Shown here: positions 1 to 6,882 of the stretch, one piece after another
Layout: the number at the start of each line of letters is the position of its first letter
How positions within the stretch are numbered: the stretch's first letter is position 1
From: Thermoanaerobaculia bacterium
GTDB lineage: Bacteria; Acidobacteriota; Thermoanaerobaculia; Gp7-AA8
NCBI GenBank assembly: GCA_023700825.1
Contig: JAMPYE010000085.1
Coordinates: forward strand, 1 to 12,028
DNA length: 12,028 nucleotides
Direction: 5' to 3'
Position numbers and translations under genes: made by a program
Notes under the pieces: model-generated
The model's database searches: none
Told to the model about the DNA's origin: nothing
Seen by the model: only the letters and a program-made list of their open reading frames with translations

Positions 1-13
1 CCCCATCTTCGCG

Positions 14-472
14 TTAAGACTTGCCGTCTCGTTGGCCGACATTGTTCTTCTCCTTTGGATCGGAAGCCTCGCGCTTCCGGTTCGCATCTGACGATCCCAT
101 GTCCACGGCGCCCTTGAACATCGCCCCCTCGGCGACGACGATCTTGGGAGCCTTGATGTTTCCATCCACTTTTGCCGACGGGGTGAGCTCCACGCGCGCG
201 TCTGCCGAGATCTCGCCGACCACCGTCCCCTCGATCGTCACGTTTCGCGCGTGAACCGAGGCCTCGATGCGGGCGTTGGGGCCCACGCGCAGGTCGTTCT
301 CGAGATTGACCTTGCCGCGGATCGTCGCCTCGACGAACAGGTCCTCGCGACCGCTGACCGTCCCGTCGATCACGATTCCTGGGCCCAGGTGGGAACCCTT
401 CGGCGTCGACCCGTCGGGCCGTGACGGGGTTGCAGCACGCGGCGGGGTTGAATCCTTGCCGAATAGAGCCAT
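14..472 (-). CDS. Bactofilin (polymer-forming cytoskeletal protein)
   Basis: This is a 152-residue bactofilin, the usual length for the family. Bactofilins self-assemble without nucleotide into filaments at the inner face of the membrane and position cell-wall enzymes and other cell-pole machinery. The core, roughly residues 29-125, is a run of short beta-helical repeats with the alternating small/hydrophobic pattern of the family (for example GPGIVIDGTVSGREDLFVEA, then NVTIEGTVVGEISADARVEL). It is flanked by disordered tails: Pro/Ser/Lys-rich at the N-terminus and Lys/Asp-rich at the C-terminus. The N-terminal MALFGK is typical of membrane-associated members. The ATG is preceded by GGAGG with a 7-nt spacer (480-484 on the plus strand), which fixes the start. 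It lies downstream of the FmdB-like gene on the same strand, 166 nt away. Recognised from the repeat pattern; no single catalytic motif exists to confirm it. Confidence 0.93.
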   Translation of the reverse strand: MALFGKDSTPPRAATPSRPDGSTPKGSHLGPGIVIDGTVSGREDLFVEATIRGKVNLENDLRVGPNARIEASVHARNVTIEGTVVGEISADARVELTPSAKVDGNIKAPKIVVAEGAMFKGAVDMGSSDANRKREASDPKEKNNVGQRDGKS

Positions 473-638
473 CTCGTGGCCTCCGCTGATTCAGAAATCG
501 GTGCCTTGCGAGAGCGCCACGAAGGCGGCCGCGACGGCATGCCGTGGCGCCTGTTCGCAAGCTCGGAACGGCCCCCGGCGGGAGCGAAATCCTATCACAA
601 ACCTAGTTGCAGCCCCGGTCCCCGGAGCCACCGATCCC

Positions 639-830
639 TCAGGCACCGCCGGCGGGAATCGACGGCGCGCAGCGGGGCGTCGACGCGCCGCCGCGGCCCA
701 CCGCGAACGGGGACCAGAGCTTGGCAAGCTCGTCACTGCCGCATTCGGGGCAGACGACATGCGAATCGGCCGAAACGATCTCTTCGAATCGCTTCTTGCA
801 CTCGCGGCACTCGAAATCGAACATCGGCAT
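639..830 (-). CDS. FmdB-type zinc-ribbon protein
   Basis: This small 63-residue protein begins MPMFDFECRECKKRFEE and carries two CxxC knuckles at C8/C11 and C27/C30 (CPECG). That is the zinc-ribbon layout of the FmdB family (putative regulatory protein, CxxC_CxxC_SSSS). The family name comes from a proposed regulator of formamidase genes, but the role of most members is unknown. The ribbon fills residues 5-35; the remainder, rich in Gly, Ala and Pro, is probably disordered. The ATG follows a GGAGAAA ribosome-binding site. The gene lies between the glycine tRNA and the bactofilin, all on the same strand. An overlapping open frame in the same interval (491-760, minus) is Arg/Ala/Pro-rich and judged to be a shadow. 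Family assignment is good; function is not inferable. Confidence 0.85.
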   Translation of the reverse strand: MPMFDFECRECKKRFEEIVSADSHVVCPECGSDELAKLWSPFAVGRGGASTPRCAPSIPAGGA

Positions 831-952
831 GGGTTTCTCCAGCGTTTCGGGCGACAGAACCGCGGGCGCTCTCCTTCACATTCCTGCGTCGGTGAACCAC
901 AACCAGCGATGGCCGTACCGCTGCAGCGCGGGCTCGAGGGAGGAAGGAAAAC

Positions 953-1028
953 TGGAGCGGGCGACGAGATTCGAACTCGCGACCAAGAGCTTGGGAAGCT
1001 CCTACTCTACCAACTGAGCTACGCCCGC
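953..1028 (-). tRNA. tRNA-Gly (anticodon CCC)
   Basis: Read on the minus strand, the 76 nt fold into a complete cloverleaf. There is a perfect 7-bp acceptor stem (GCGGGCG with CGCCCGC), a 4-bp D stem (GCTC/GAGT) with AGTTGGTA loop, a 5-bp anticodon stem (GGAGC/GCTCT) with loop TTCCCAA, a 5-nt variable loop and a T arm with loop TTCGAAT. Discriminator T is followed by an encoded CCA. The anticodon CCC (993-995 on the plus strand) reads the glycine codon GGG. Three stems each contain one G-T wobble. All boundaries were derived by hand folding. Confidence 0.95.
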
Positions 1029-1044
1029 CCAGAGAGCGAGGGGG

Positions 1045-1074
1045 ATTCTAGCAGAACTCGCGGTTGGGCGTCTC
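1045..1074 (-). promoter_or_regulatory. Putative sigma-70 promoter of tRNA-Gly
   Basis: On the minus strand, TAGAAT (plus-strand ATTCTA at 1045-1050) matches 5 of 6 positions of the -10 consensus and sits 16 nt before the mature tRNA. A weak -35 (GAGACG, 3 of 6) lies 18 nt further upstream. Placement is right for a tRNA promoter, but the -35 is poor. Confidence 0.4.
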
Positions 1075-1095
1075 CGGGGCGATATTCGACCATTC

Positions 1096-1132
1096 TCCCG
1101 GGTGTAAGACCCGCCAGGTGGCTGCGTTTGCC
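1096..1132 (+). promoter_or_regulatory. ECF-type promoter element, copy 1 (before the multicopper oxidase)
   Basis: The sequence TCCCG - 2 nt - TGTAAGACC - 9 nt - GCTGCGTTTGCC is shared, ungapped and at identical spacing, with copy 2 before the efflux adaptor gene (2546-2582). Over the 42-nt blocks 1091-1132 and 2541-2582, 32 positions are identical. TGTAAG (1103-1108) and CGTTTG (1125-1130) are 16 nt apart. That suits the -35 and -10 boxes of an extracytoplasmic-function sigma factor, whose -10 boxes often contain CGT. The -10 ends 20 nt before the ATG at 1151, implying a very short 5' leader with the GAAGGAGA ribosome-binding site inside it. The CorE-like sigma factor in this window is the obvious candidate reader, but this is inference. 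Confidence 0.72.
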
Positions 1133-1150
1133 CTGGTGAAGGAGACAGCC

Positions 1151-2491
1151 ATGAAGGCAAACCACCATTCCCATCACGCCCTCCACACGTTCACCCCCGA
1201 CCCCATGGAAGCGGCTGCGGCGCCCGATCCCTCCGCGCCTCCCGCCGTCCGCATCGCGCTCGAGGCGAAGGCGACGAACTGGGAAGTCTCGCCGGGAGTC
1301 ACGATCTCCGGGTATGGCTACAACGGCCAGGTCCCCGGCCCGGTGATCGAAGCGACGCAGGGCGAGCCGATCGAGATCGCGTTCACGAACAACCTCTCCG
1401 AGCCGACGCTGATTCACTGGCACGGGCTCCGCGTCCCCGCCGCGATGGACGGGACGCAGGCGACGCAGCGTCCCGTCGCTCCGGGCGAGACGTTCGTCTA
1501 CCGTTTCACACCTCCTGACGCAGGCACCTTCTGGTACCACCCACACGCCAACGAGACCGAACAGCTCGAGAAGGGCCTGTACGGCGCGTTCATCGTCCGC
1601 GGCGCCGACGAGCCGGTCGTCGACCGCGAGCAGATCCTAGTCTTCGACGACGTCGACGCCGACAAGCAGGGGCGCCTCTCGAAGTTCGGAGGCTTCCGCG
1701 AGCGGCACGACGGCCGTGAAGGCGACATCCGCCTCATCAACGGGAAGGCCGAGCCGGAGCTCACCATTGCCGCAGGTCAGGTCGAGCGCTGGCGCATCAT
1801 CAACGCGTCGAGCGCACGCTACATCCGGCTGTCACTCGGAGGCGCGACGTTCCGCATCATCGGCACCGATGGCGGTTTGATCGAAGCGCCTGTCGAAGCG
1901 ACCGAGGTGCTGCTTCCCACCGCGGACCGGGTCGACATCCTCGTCGGACCCCTCGAGGAGGGGCAGACGCTCTCCATCGACTCGCTGCGTTACCTTCGCA
2001 GCACGATGAAGGTGCGCGGCAAGGAGCGCTTCGGCACGCTGAAGGTCGGGCCCGCAAAGCCGTCGATCGCGTCGATCCCGTCGCGCCTCCGCACGATCGA
2101 GCCTCTGGCCCCGATCGATGCCACGCCGACCCGGAACGTGAAGTTCAGCGTCGGCCTCAGCCTGCGGAACATCATCGACTTCAACGTCAACGGCGAGACG
2201 CACCACACCGACAAGCCGGTGAAGGTCGGCGAGCTCCAGATCTGGGACGTCGAGAACGCCTCGCTGATGGATCACCCGTTCCACCTGCACGGATTCTTCT
2301 TCCAGGTGCTGTCGATCGACGGCAAAGCGCCCGCCTTCCGTTCCTGGGAAGACGTGGTCAATCTCCCGCCGCGCACCACGGTGAAGATCGCCTGGATCCC
2401 CGAGGATCGGCCGGGGAAGTGGATGTACCACTGCCACATCCTCGAGCACCACGAGGCCGGCATGATGGGGCACTTCGACCTCGTCCGGTAA
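1151..2491 (+). CDS. Three-domain multicopper oxidase
   Basis: This 446-residue enzyme is of the laccase/CueO type; it couples one-electron oxidation of a substrate (for CueO-type enzymes, cuprous ion or phenols) to reduction of oxygen to water. All four copper-binding motifs are present: HWHG (89-92), WYHPH (128-132), HPFHLHG (375-381) and HCHILEHHEAGMM (427-439). These supply the type-1 site (H375, C428, H433, axial M438) and the type-2/3 cluster. C428 is the only cysteine. The methionine-rich insert of E. coli CueO is absent. The N-terminus begins MKANHHSHHALH, His-rich, with no hydrophobic segment or twin-arginine motif. The start is set by a good GAAGGAGA site; an upstream in-frame TTG (1064) would include the promoter element and adds no signal peptide. 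It has its own promoter element and terminator, so it is probably monocistronic. The fold is certain; the substrate is inferred from the neighbouring sigma factor. Confidence 0.95.
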   Translation: MKANHHSHHALHTFTPDPMEAAAAPDPSAPPAVRIALEAKATNWEVSPGVTISGYGYNGQVPGPVIEATQGEPIEIAFTNNLSEPTLIHWHGLRVPAAMDGTQATQRPVAPGETFVYRFTPPDAGTFWYHPHANETEQLEKGLYGAFIVRGADEPVVDREQILVFDDVDADKQGRLSKFGGFRERHDGREGDIRLINGKAEPELTIAAGQVERWRIINASSARYIRLSLGGATFRIIGTDGGLIEAPVEATEVLLPTADRVDILVGPLEEGQTLSIDSLRYLRSTMKVRGKERFGTLKVGPAKPSIASIPSRLRTIEPLAPIDATPTRNVKFSVGLSLRNIIDFNVNGETHHTDKPVKVGELQIWDVENASLMDHPFHLHGFFFQVLSIDGKAPAFRSWEDVVNLPPRTTVKIAWIPEDRPGKWMYHCHILEHHEAGMMGHFDLVR

Positions 2492-2513
2492 GCATCGACC
2501 AATCAGACGACGC

Positions 2514-2546
2514 AAGCGGCCACGGAAACGTGGCCGCTTTGCTTTT
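2514..2546 (+). terminator. Intrinsic terminator of the multicopper oxidase gene
   Basis: A perfect 11-bp stem AAGCGGCCACG (2514-2524) pairs with CGTGGCCGCTT (2529-2539) around a GAAA tetraloop and is followed by a T-rich tract (TGCTTTT). It begins 22 nt after the oxidase stop codon. It insulates the oxidase transcript from the efflux operon, whose promoter element starts at its last base. Confidence 0.9.
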
Positions 2547-2582
2547 CCCGACTGTAAGACCGGGCGGGGTGCTGCGTTTGCC
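2546..2582 (+). promoter_or_regulatory. ECF-type promoter element, copy 2 (before the efflux operon)
   Basis: This is the second copy of the element found before the oxidase: TCCCG, TGTAAGACC (2553-2561) and GCTGCGTTTGCC (2571-2582), with spacings identical to copy 1. The 9-nt spacer itself is much less conserved than the two boxes, as expected for a promoter and not for a recent duplication. CGTTTG ends 21 nt before the adaptor ATG (2602), with AGGAGG between. Immediate placement after the terminator argues that the operon is started here and not by read-through. Confidence 0.72.
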
Positions 2583-2601
2583 GCTGCAGGAGGAAGTCGA
2601 A

Positions 2602-3693
2602 ATGAAAAACCTCGCAGCAGTTGCACTTCTCATTCTCGCCGCGCTCTGGCTCGGCACGCGCACGCCCGAAGCGGCGAACGCGCAGCAGGCGGCGGCCAGC
2701 ATCTCCCCGGCCACGGTGGCGACGCCGCTCGTCCGCAAGGTCGCGGTCACGCAGTCCTACCCGGCGCAGGTCGAAGCGATCGAGCGCGTCGAGCTCCGCC
2801 CGCAGGTGTCGGGCTACCTCGACGCGGTCGAGTTCAAGGAAGGCGCGATCGTCTCTCGCGGCGAGGTGCTCTTCCGCATCGACGCGCGCCCCTACGCCGC
2901 CGCGCTCGCGGAGGCCGAGGCGGCGCTCGTCCAGGCGCAGGCCGAGGCCGAGGCGACGCTGAAGGAAGGCTCGCGCGCGGCGCGCCTCGTCGAGAAGCGC
3001 GCGATCTCCCGCGAGGAGGCCGATCGCCGCGTCGCCTCGGCCGGGGTCGCCTCGGCGCGGGTCACCGCGGCGCTCGCCGCCGTCGAACGCGCGCGCCTCA
3101 ATCTCGCGTTTACGGAAGTTCGCTCGCCGATCTCCGGCCGCATCGGCCGCGCCGAGATGACGCGCGGCAACCTCGTCTCGCCGGAGACCCGCCTCGCCGT
3201 CGTCGTCGCGACGAACCCGGTCTACGTCCGCTTCGACGTCGACGAGAACACCCTCGCCTCGCAGCCCGGCAGCGCCCGGCAGCAGTGGCGCGTCGACTTC
3301 AACGGAGCTCCGGCCGAGATCGCGTTCGTCGAGAACGAGATCGGACGCGGAACCGGAACGCTTCGCGTCCGCGCGCGTCTCGCCAACGGCGACGGCAGCG
3401 TGATCCCGGGGATGTACGGCACCGCGAAGCTCACGTTAGGCGACGAGACGAACGCGCTGCTCGTTCGCGACGAGGCGATCGGCTCCGACCAGGGGCAGCG
3501 GTTCGTGCTCGTCGTCGACCAGAACGACAAACTTCAATATCGAACCGTCACCCTCGGGGCGCGCGAAGGCAACCTTCGCGTCGTGACGAGCGGCATCAGC
3601 GCCACCGACAAGATCGTCGTGACCGGCCTGTTCCGCCTCCGCCCAGGCATGCCCGTCGCGCCGAAGGTCGTCGCGATGGACAAGGAGAGCTGA
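2602..3693 (+). CDS. RND efflux periplasmic adaptor (membrane fusion protein)
   Basis: This 363-residue protein is the adaptor that links an inner-membrane RND pump to an outer-membrane channel (AcrA/MexA-like). It starts MKNLAAVALLILAALWLG, a signal peptide with probable cleavage after ANA (residue 27). No lipobox cysteine is present, so it should be anchored by its partners and not by lipid. Then come a first lipoyl half (ELRPQVSGYLDAVEFKEG), an Ala/Glu/Arg-rich helical hairpin (about 95-165), the second lipoyl half (FTEVRSPISGRIGRAEMTRG), the beta-barrel domain (VYVRFDVDE) and a membrane-proximal domain ending near VTGLFRLRPGMPV. Start choice: AGGAGG precedes the ATG; the longer frame upstream overlaps the oxidase and the terminator. 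It is followed 3 nt later by the pump gene, so the two are translationally linked. It contains no cysteine and no His- or Met-rich metal-binding stretch of the CusB type. Confidence 0.93.
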   Translation: MKNLAAVALLILAALWLGTRTPEAANAQQAAASISPATVATPLVRKVAVTQSYPAQVEAIERVELRPQVSGYLDAVEFKEGAIVSRGEVLFRIDARPYAAALAEAEAALVQAQAEAEATLKEGSRAARLVEKRAISREEADRRVASAGVASARVTAALAAVERARLNLAFTEVRSPISGRIGRAEMTRGNLVSPETRLAVVVATNPVYVRFDVDENTLASQPGSARQQWRVDFNGAPAEIAFVENEIGRGTGTLRVRARLANGDGSVIPGMYGTAKLTLGDETNALLVRDEAIGSDQGQRFVLVVDQNDKLQYRTVTLGAREGNLRVVTSGISATDKIVVTGLFRLRPGMPVAPKVVAMDKES

Positions 3694-3696
3694 GCC

Positions 3697-6600
3697 ATGC
3701 GATTCATCAAATTCTTCATCGACCGCCCGATCTTCGCGGGCGTTCTCTCGATCCTCATCGTCATCGCGGGGCTGCTGACCCTCAAGTCGCTGCCTCTCAC
3801 CGAATACCCGACCGTCATGCCGCCCACCGTGCAGGTTCGCGCGATGTACCCCGGCGCGAATCCGAAAACGATCGCCGAGACCGTCGCCGCGCCGCTCGAG
3901 CAGGAGATCAACGGCATGAACGGCATGCAGTACATGTCGTCGCAGGCCACGAGCGACGGTCGCATGACTCTCACCGTCACCTTCGCTCAGGGGATCGACC
4001 CGGAGATGGCGCAGGTCGAAGTGCAGAACCGGGTCTCGCGCGCCATCCCCCGCCTGCCCGTCGAAGTACAGCGCATCGGCGTCGTCACGCAGAAGACGTC
4101 GCCCGACATGCTGATGGTCGTCCATCTCACATCGACCGACGACCGGTACGACCTCGTGCACGTCCACAATTACGCGACGCTCCGGCTCCGCGACGAGCTC
4201 GCGAAGCTCGACGGCGTCGACGAGGTCGTCGTATGGGGCGCCGGCGAGTACAGCCTGCGCATCTGGCTCGACCCCGACAAGGTCGCGGCGCGACAGATGA
4301 CGGCGACCGACGTCCTCCGCGCGCTGCGCGAGCAGAACGTGCAGGTCGCCGCAGGAGTCCTCGGGCAGCCGACCGAGATCGCCGGCGAGGAGACGAGTGC
4401 CGCATCGGCGCCGTTCCAGGTCGCCGTCAACGCGCAGGGCCGGCTCACCACGCCCGAGGAGTTCGGCGACGTGGTGGTCAAGGTCGGTGAGCGCGGGGAG
4501 ATCGTCCGCCTCCGCGACGTCGCGCGCATCGAGCTCGGAGCGAACCAGTACTCGCTCCGCAGCCTCTTGAACAACGGGCCCGCCGTCGGCATCCAGATCT
4601 TCCAGAGCGCCGACGCGAGCGCCATCGCCGTCTCCGACGCGGTGCGGGCGACCCTTGCCGCGCACGACTATCCCGACGGCATCGAGTACAAGATCGCCTA
4701 CGACCCCACGATCTTCGTCCGCGCCTCGATCAGGAACGTCGGCAAGACGCTCTTCGAAGCGATCATTCTCGTGGTCATCGTCGTCCTGCTCTTCCTGCAG
4801 AGCTGGCGCGCGTCGATCATTCCGGTGGCCGCGGTGCCGGTGTCGCTCATCGGCACGCTCGCCGTGATGCACCAGCTCGGCTTCAGCCTCAACACGCTCT
4901 CGCTGTTCGGTCTCGTGCTGTCGATCGGCATCGTCGTCGACGACGCGATCGTCGTCGTCGAAAACGTCGAACGCCACCTGGCGCGCGGCAAGTCGCCACG
5001 CAATGCAGCCGTCGCGGCGATGCAGGAGGTGACCGGGCCGATCATCGCGATCACCTCGGTGCTCGCCGCGGTCTTCATTCCGACCGCGTTCCTCAGCGGC
5101 CTGACCGGCCAGTTCTACCGCCAGTTCGCGCTCACCATCGCGATCTCCACCGTGCTGTCTGCGATCAATTCGCTGACGCTCTCCCCGGCCCTGGCAGCCG
5201 TTCTGCTCAAGCCTCACGGCACGGGAGCGGACAGGCTGCAGCGCGGCATCGACCGCGTCTTCGGCGGCTTCTTCCGCGCCTTCAACCGCTTCTTCGACCG
5301 GAGCAGCGAGCGCTACGTCGTCGGCGTCGGCGGCGTGCTCCGCAAGAGCGCGATCGCGCTGCTCGTATTCGCGGGCCTCATCGGCCTGACGGCGGTCGGC
5401 TTCCGCAAGACTCCCGCCGGCTTCGTGCCGGCACAGGACAAGTACTACCTCGTCGGCATCGCGCAGCTCCCGAGCGGCGCGTCGCTCGATCGCACCGAGA
5501 CGGTGCTGCGCCGCATGACCGACGAAGCGCTCGCGCAGCCCGGTGTGCAGGACGTCGCCGGCTTCGCGGGCCTTTCGATCAACGGCTTCGCCACCGTGCC
5601 GAACGCGGCCGTGATGTTCGTCATGCTCGATCCGTTCGAGGATCGGACCACGGCCGAGCTCTCGGCGAACGCGATCGCCGGCGCGCTGAATCAGAAGTAC
5701 GGCGCGATCGACGACGGATTCGTCGCAGTCTTCCCGCCTCCCCCGGTTCCGGGCCTCGGCGCGGTCGGCGGCTTCAAGATGCAGGTGCAGGACCGCTCCG
5801 GGCAGGGCTACGCCGCGCTGCTCGACGCGACGCAGAACCTGACGGCCGCGGCCGCGCAGGACAAGCGCGTGGCCGGCCTCTTCTCGAGCTACCAGGTCGA
5901 CGTGCCGCAGGTCTACGTCGACGTCGACCGCGCGAAGGCGAAGATGCAGGGAGTCGCCCTCGGTGATCTCTACGAGACGCTGCAGGTCTACCTCGGCTCG
6001 CTCTACGTCAACGACTTCAACTTCCTCGGGCGCACCTACCAGGTAAACATGCAGGCCGACGCGCCGTTCCGACAGGACCTCGACGCGATCCGCCGGCTCT
6101 ACACCAGGAACGCGGCCGGCGAGATGGTTCCGTTAGGCGCGCTCGCCACGGTCCGGCCCGACTCCGGCCCCGACCCCGTCGTGCGCTACAACGCCTACCC
6201 GGCGGCCGACATCACCGGCGCCCCGGCGCCCGGCGTGAGCTCCGGCGAGGCCGTGGCGGCGATGGAGGAGCTCGCGAAGGAGCACCTGCCTCCGGGCTTC
6301 ACGTTCGAGTGGACCGACCTCACCTATCAGCAGAAAAAGGAGGGGAACGCCGCCCTGATCGTCTTCCCGATCGCGGTACTGCTCGCCTTCCTGATTCTCG
6401 CCGCGCAGTACAACAGCTTCTCTCTCCCGTTCGCGGTCATGCTCGTCGTGCCGACCGTGCTCCTGTCGGCGCTCTTCGGCGTCTGGGTCACGGGCGGCGA
6501 CAACAACATCTTCACGCAGATCGGCTTCATCGTCCTGGTCGGGCTGGCGACGAAAAACGCGATTCTCATCGTCGAGTTCGCGCGCACGCTCGAGCAGCAA

Positions 6601-6882
6601 GGTCGCGAGCCGAAAGAGGCGGTACTCGAAGCGAGCCGCCTGCGTCTCCGGCCGATCCTGATGACCTCGCTCGCGTTCATCATCGGCGTCGTCCCGCTCG
6701 TCTTCGCCAGCGGCGCGGGCGCCGAGATGCGCCATGCGATGGGCGTGGCGGTGTTCGCCGGCATGCTGGGCGTCACGCTTTTCGGATTGTTCCTAACTCC
6801 ACTCTTCTACTACCTGATTCGTCGCGGCGCGTCGCGGCCCGTAGCGGCCGAAGTCGCCGAGGAGGTTCGTCATGCTGCGTAA
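3697..6882 (+). CDS. RND efflux pump, HAE1 (hydrophobe/amphiphile) family
   Basis: This 1061-residue inner-membrane proton antiporter is of the AcrB/MexF type. It begins with the family start MRFIKFFIDRPIFAGVLSI, followed by the first transmembrane helix. Two large periplasmic loops separate helices 1-2 and 7-8. The proton-relay residues are visible: D415 and D416 in GIVVDDAIVVVENVERH (helix 4) and K953 in ATKNAILIVEFA (helix 10), matching D407, D408 and K940 of AcrB. The DD pair and VENVERH are HAE1 traits; heavy-metal (HME/CusA) pumps have a different helix-4 motif and a methionine ladder that I do not see. Exported substrates are likely organic (drugs, dyes, siderophore-like or copper-complexing compounds), not bare metal ions. 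It is the second gene of the operon, 3 nt after the adaptor and overlapping the channel gene by 11 nt. No cysteine occurs in the protein. Confidence 0.95.
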   Translation: MRFIKFFIDRPIFAGVLSILIVIAGLLTLKSLPLTEYPTVMPPTVQVRAMYPGANPKTIAETVAAPLEQEINGMNGMQYMSSQATSDGRMTLTVTFAQGIDPEMAQVEVQNRVSRAIPRLPVEVQRIGVVTQKTSPDMLMVVHLTSTDDRYDLVHVHNYATLRLRDELAKLDGVDEVVVWGAGEYSLRIWLDPDKVAARQMTATDVLRALREQNVQVAAGVLGQPTEIAGEETSAASAPFQVAVNAQGRLTTPEEFGDVVVKVGERGEIVRLRDVARIELGANQYSLRSLLNNGPAVGIQIFQSADASAIAVSDAVRATLAAHDYPDGIEYKIAYDPTIFVRASIRNVGKTLFEAIILVVIVVLLFLQSWRASIIPVAAVPVSLIGTLAVMHQLGFSLNTLSLFGLVLSIGIVVDDAIVVVENVERHLARGKSPRNAAVAAMQEVTGPIIAITSVLAAVFIPTAFLSGLTGQFYRQFALTIAISTVLSAINSLTLSPALAAVLLKPHGTGADRLQRGIDRVFGGFFRAFNRFFDRSSERYVVGVGGVLRKSAIALLVFAGLIGLTAVGFRKTPAGFVPAQDKYYLVGIAQLPSGASLDRTETVLRRMTDEALAQPGVQDVAGFAGLSINGFATVPNAAVMFVMLDPFEDRTTAELSANAIAGALNQKYGAIDDGFVAVFPPPPVPGLGAVGGFKMQVQDRSGQGYAALLDATQNLTAAAAQDKRVAGLFSSYQVDVPQVYVDVDRAKAKMQGVALGDLYETLQVYLGSLYVNDFNFLGRTYQVNMQADAPFRQDLDAIRRLYTRNAAGEMVPLGALATVRPDSGPDPVVRYNAYPAADITGAPAPGVSSGEAVAAMEELAKEHLPPGFTFEWTDLTYQQKKEGNAALIVFPIAVLLAFLILAAQYNSFSLPFAVMLVVPTVLLSALFGVWVTGGDNNIFTQIGFIVLVGLATKNAILIVEFARTLEQQGREPKEAVLEASRLRLRPILMTSLAFIIGVVPLVFASGAGAEMRHAMGVAVFAGMLGVTLFGLFLTPLFYYLIRRGASRPVAAEVAEEVRHAA

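Noticed and set aside
1..6. Possible start codon (CAT at 4-6, minus strand) of a gene downstream of the bactofilin
   Set aside because: Only two codons are visible before the edge and the ribosome-binding site is weak, so nothing can be supported.
491..760. Minus-strand open frame of 89 codons overlapping the FmdB-like gene
   Set aside because: Arg/Ala/Pro-rich, no motif, and it overlaps a zinc-ribbon gene with clear CxxC pairs and a better ribosome-binding site.
267..1139. Plus-strand open frame of 290 codons across the bactofilin, FmdB and tRNA interval
   Set aside because: It reads antisense through a tRNA gene and two minus-strand genes and is Arg/Pro-rich without any domain.
1064..1150. 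TTG-initiated N-terminal extension of the multicopper oxidase
   Set aside because: It would translate the conserved promoter element, provides no signal peptide and lacks a ribosome-binding site, whereas ATG at 1151 has a good one.
3436..5217. Long minus-strand open frame (593 codons) across the adaptor and pump genes
   Set aside because: It runs antisense to two confidently identified genes and is dominated by Arg, Asp, Glu and His. This is the usual shadow of high-GC coding DNA, with no recognisable domain.
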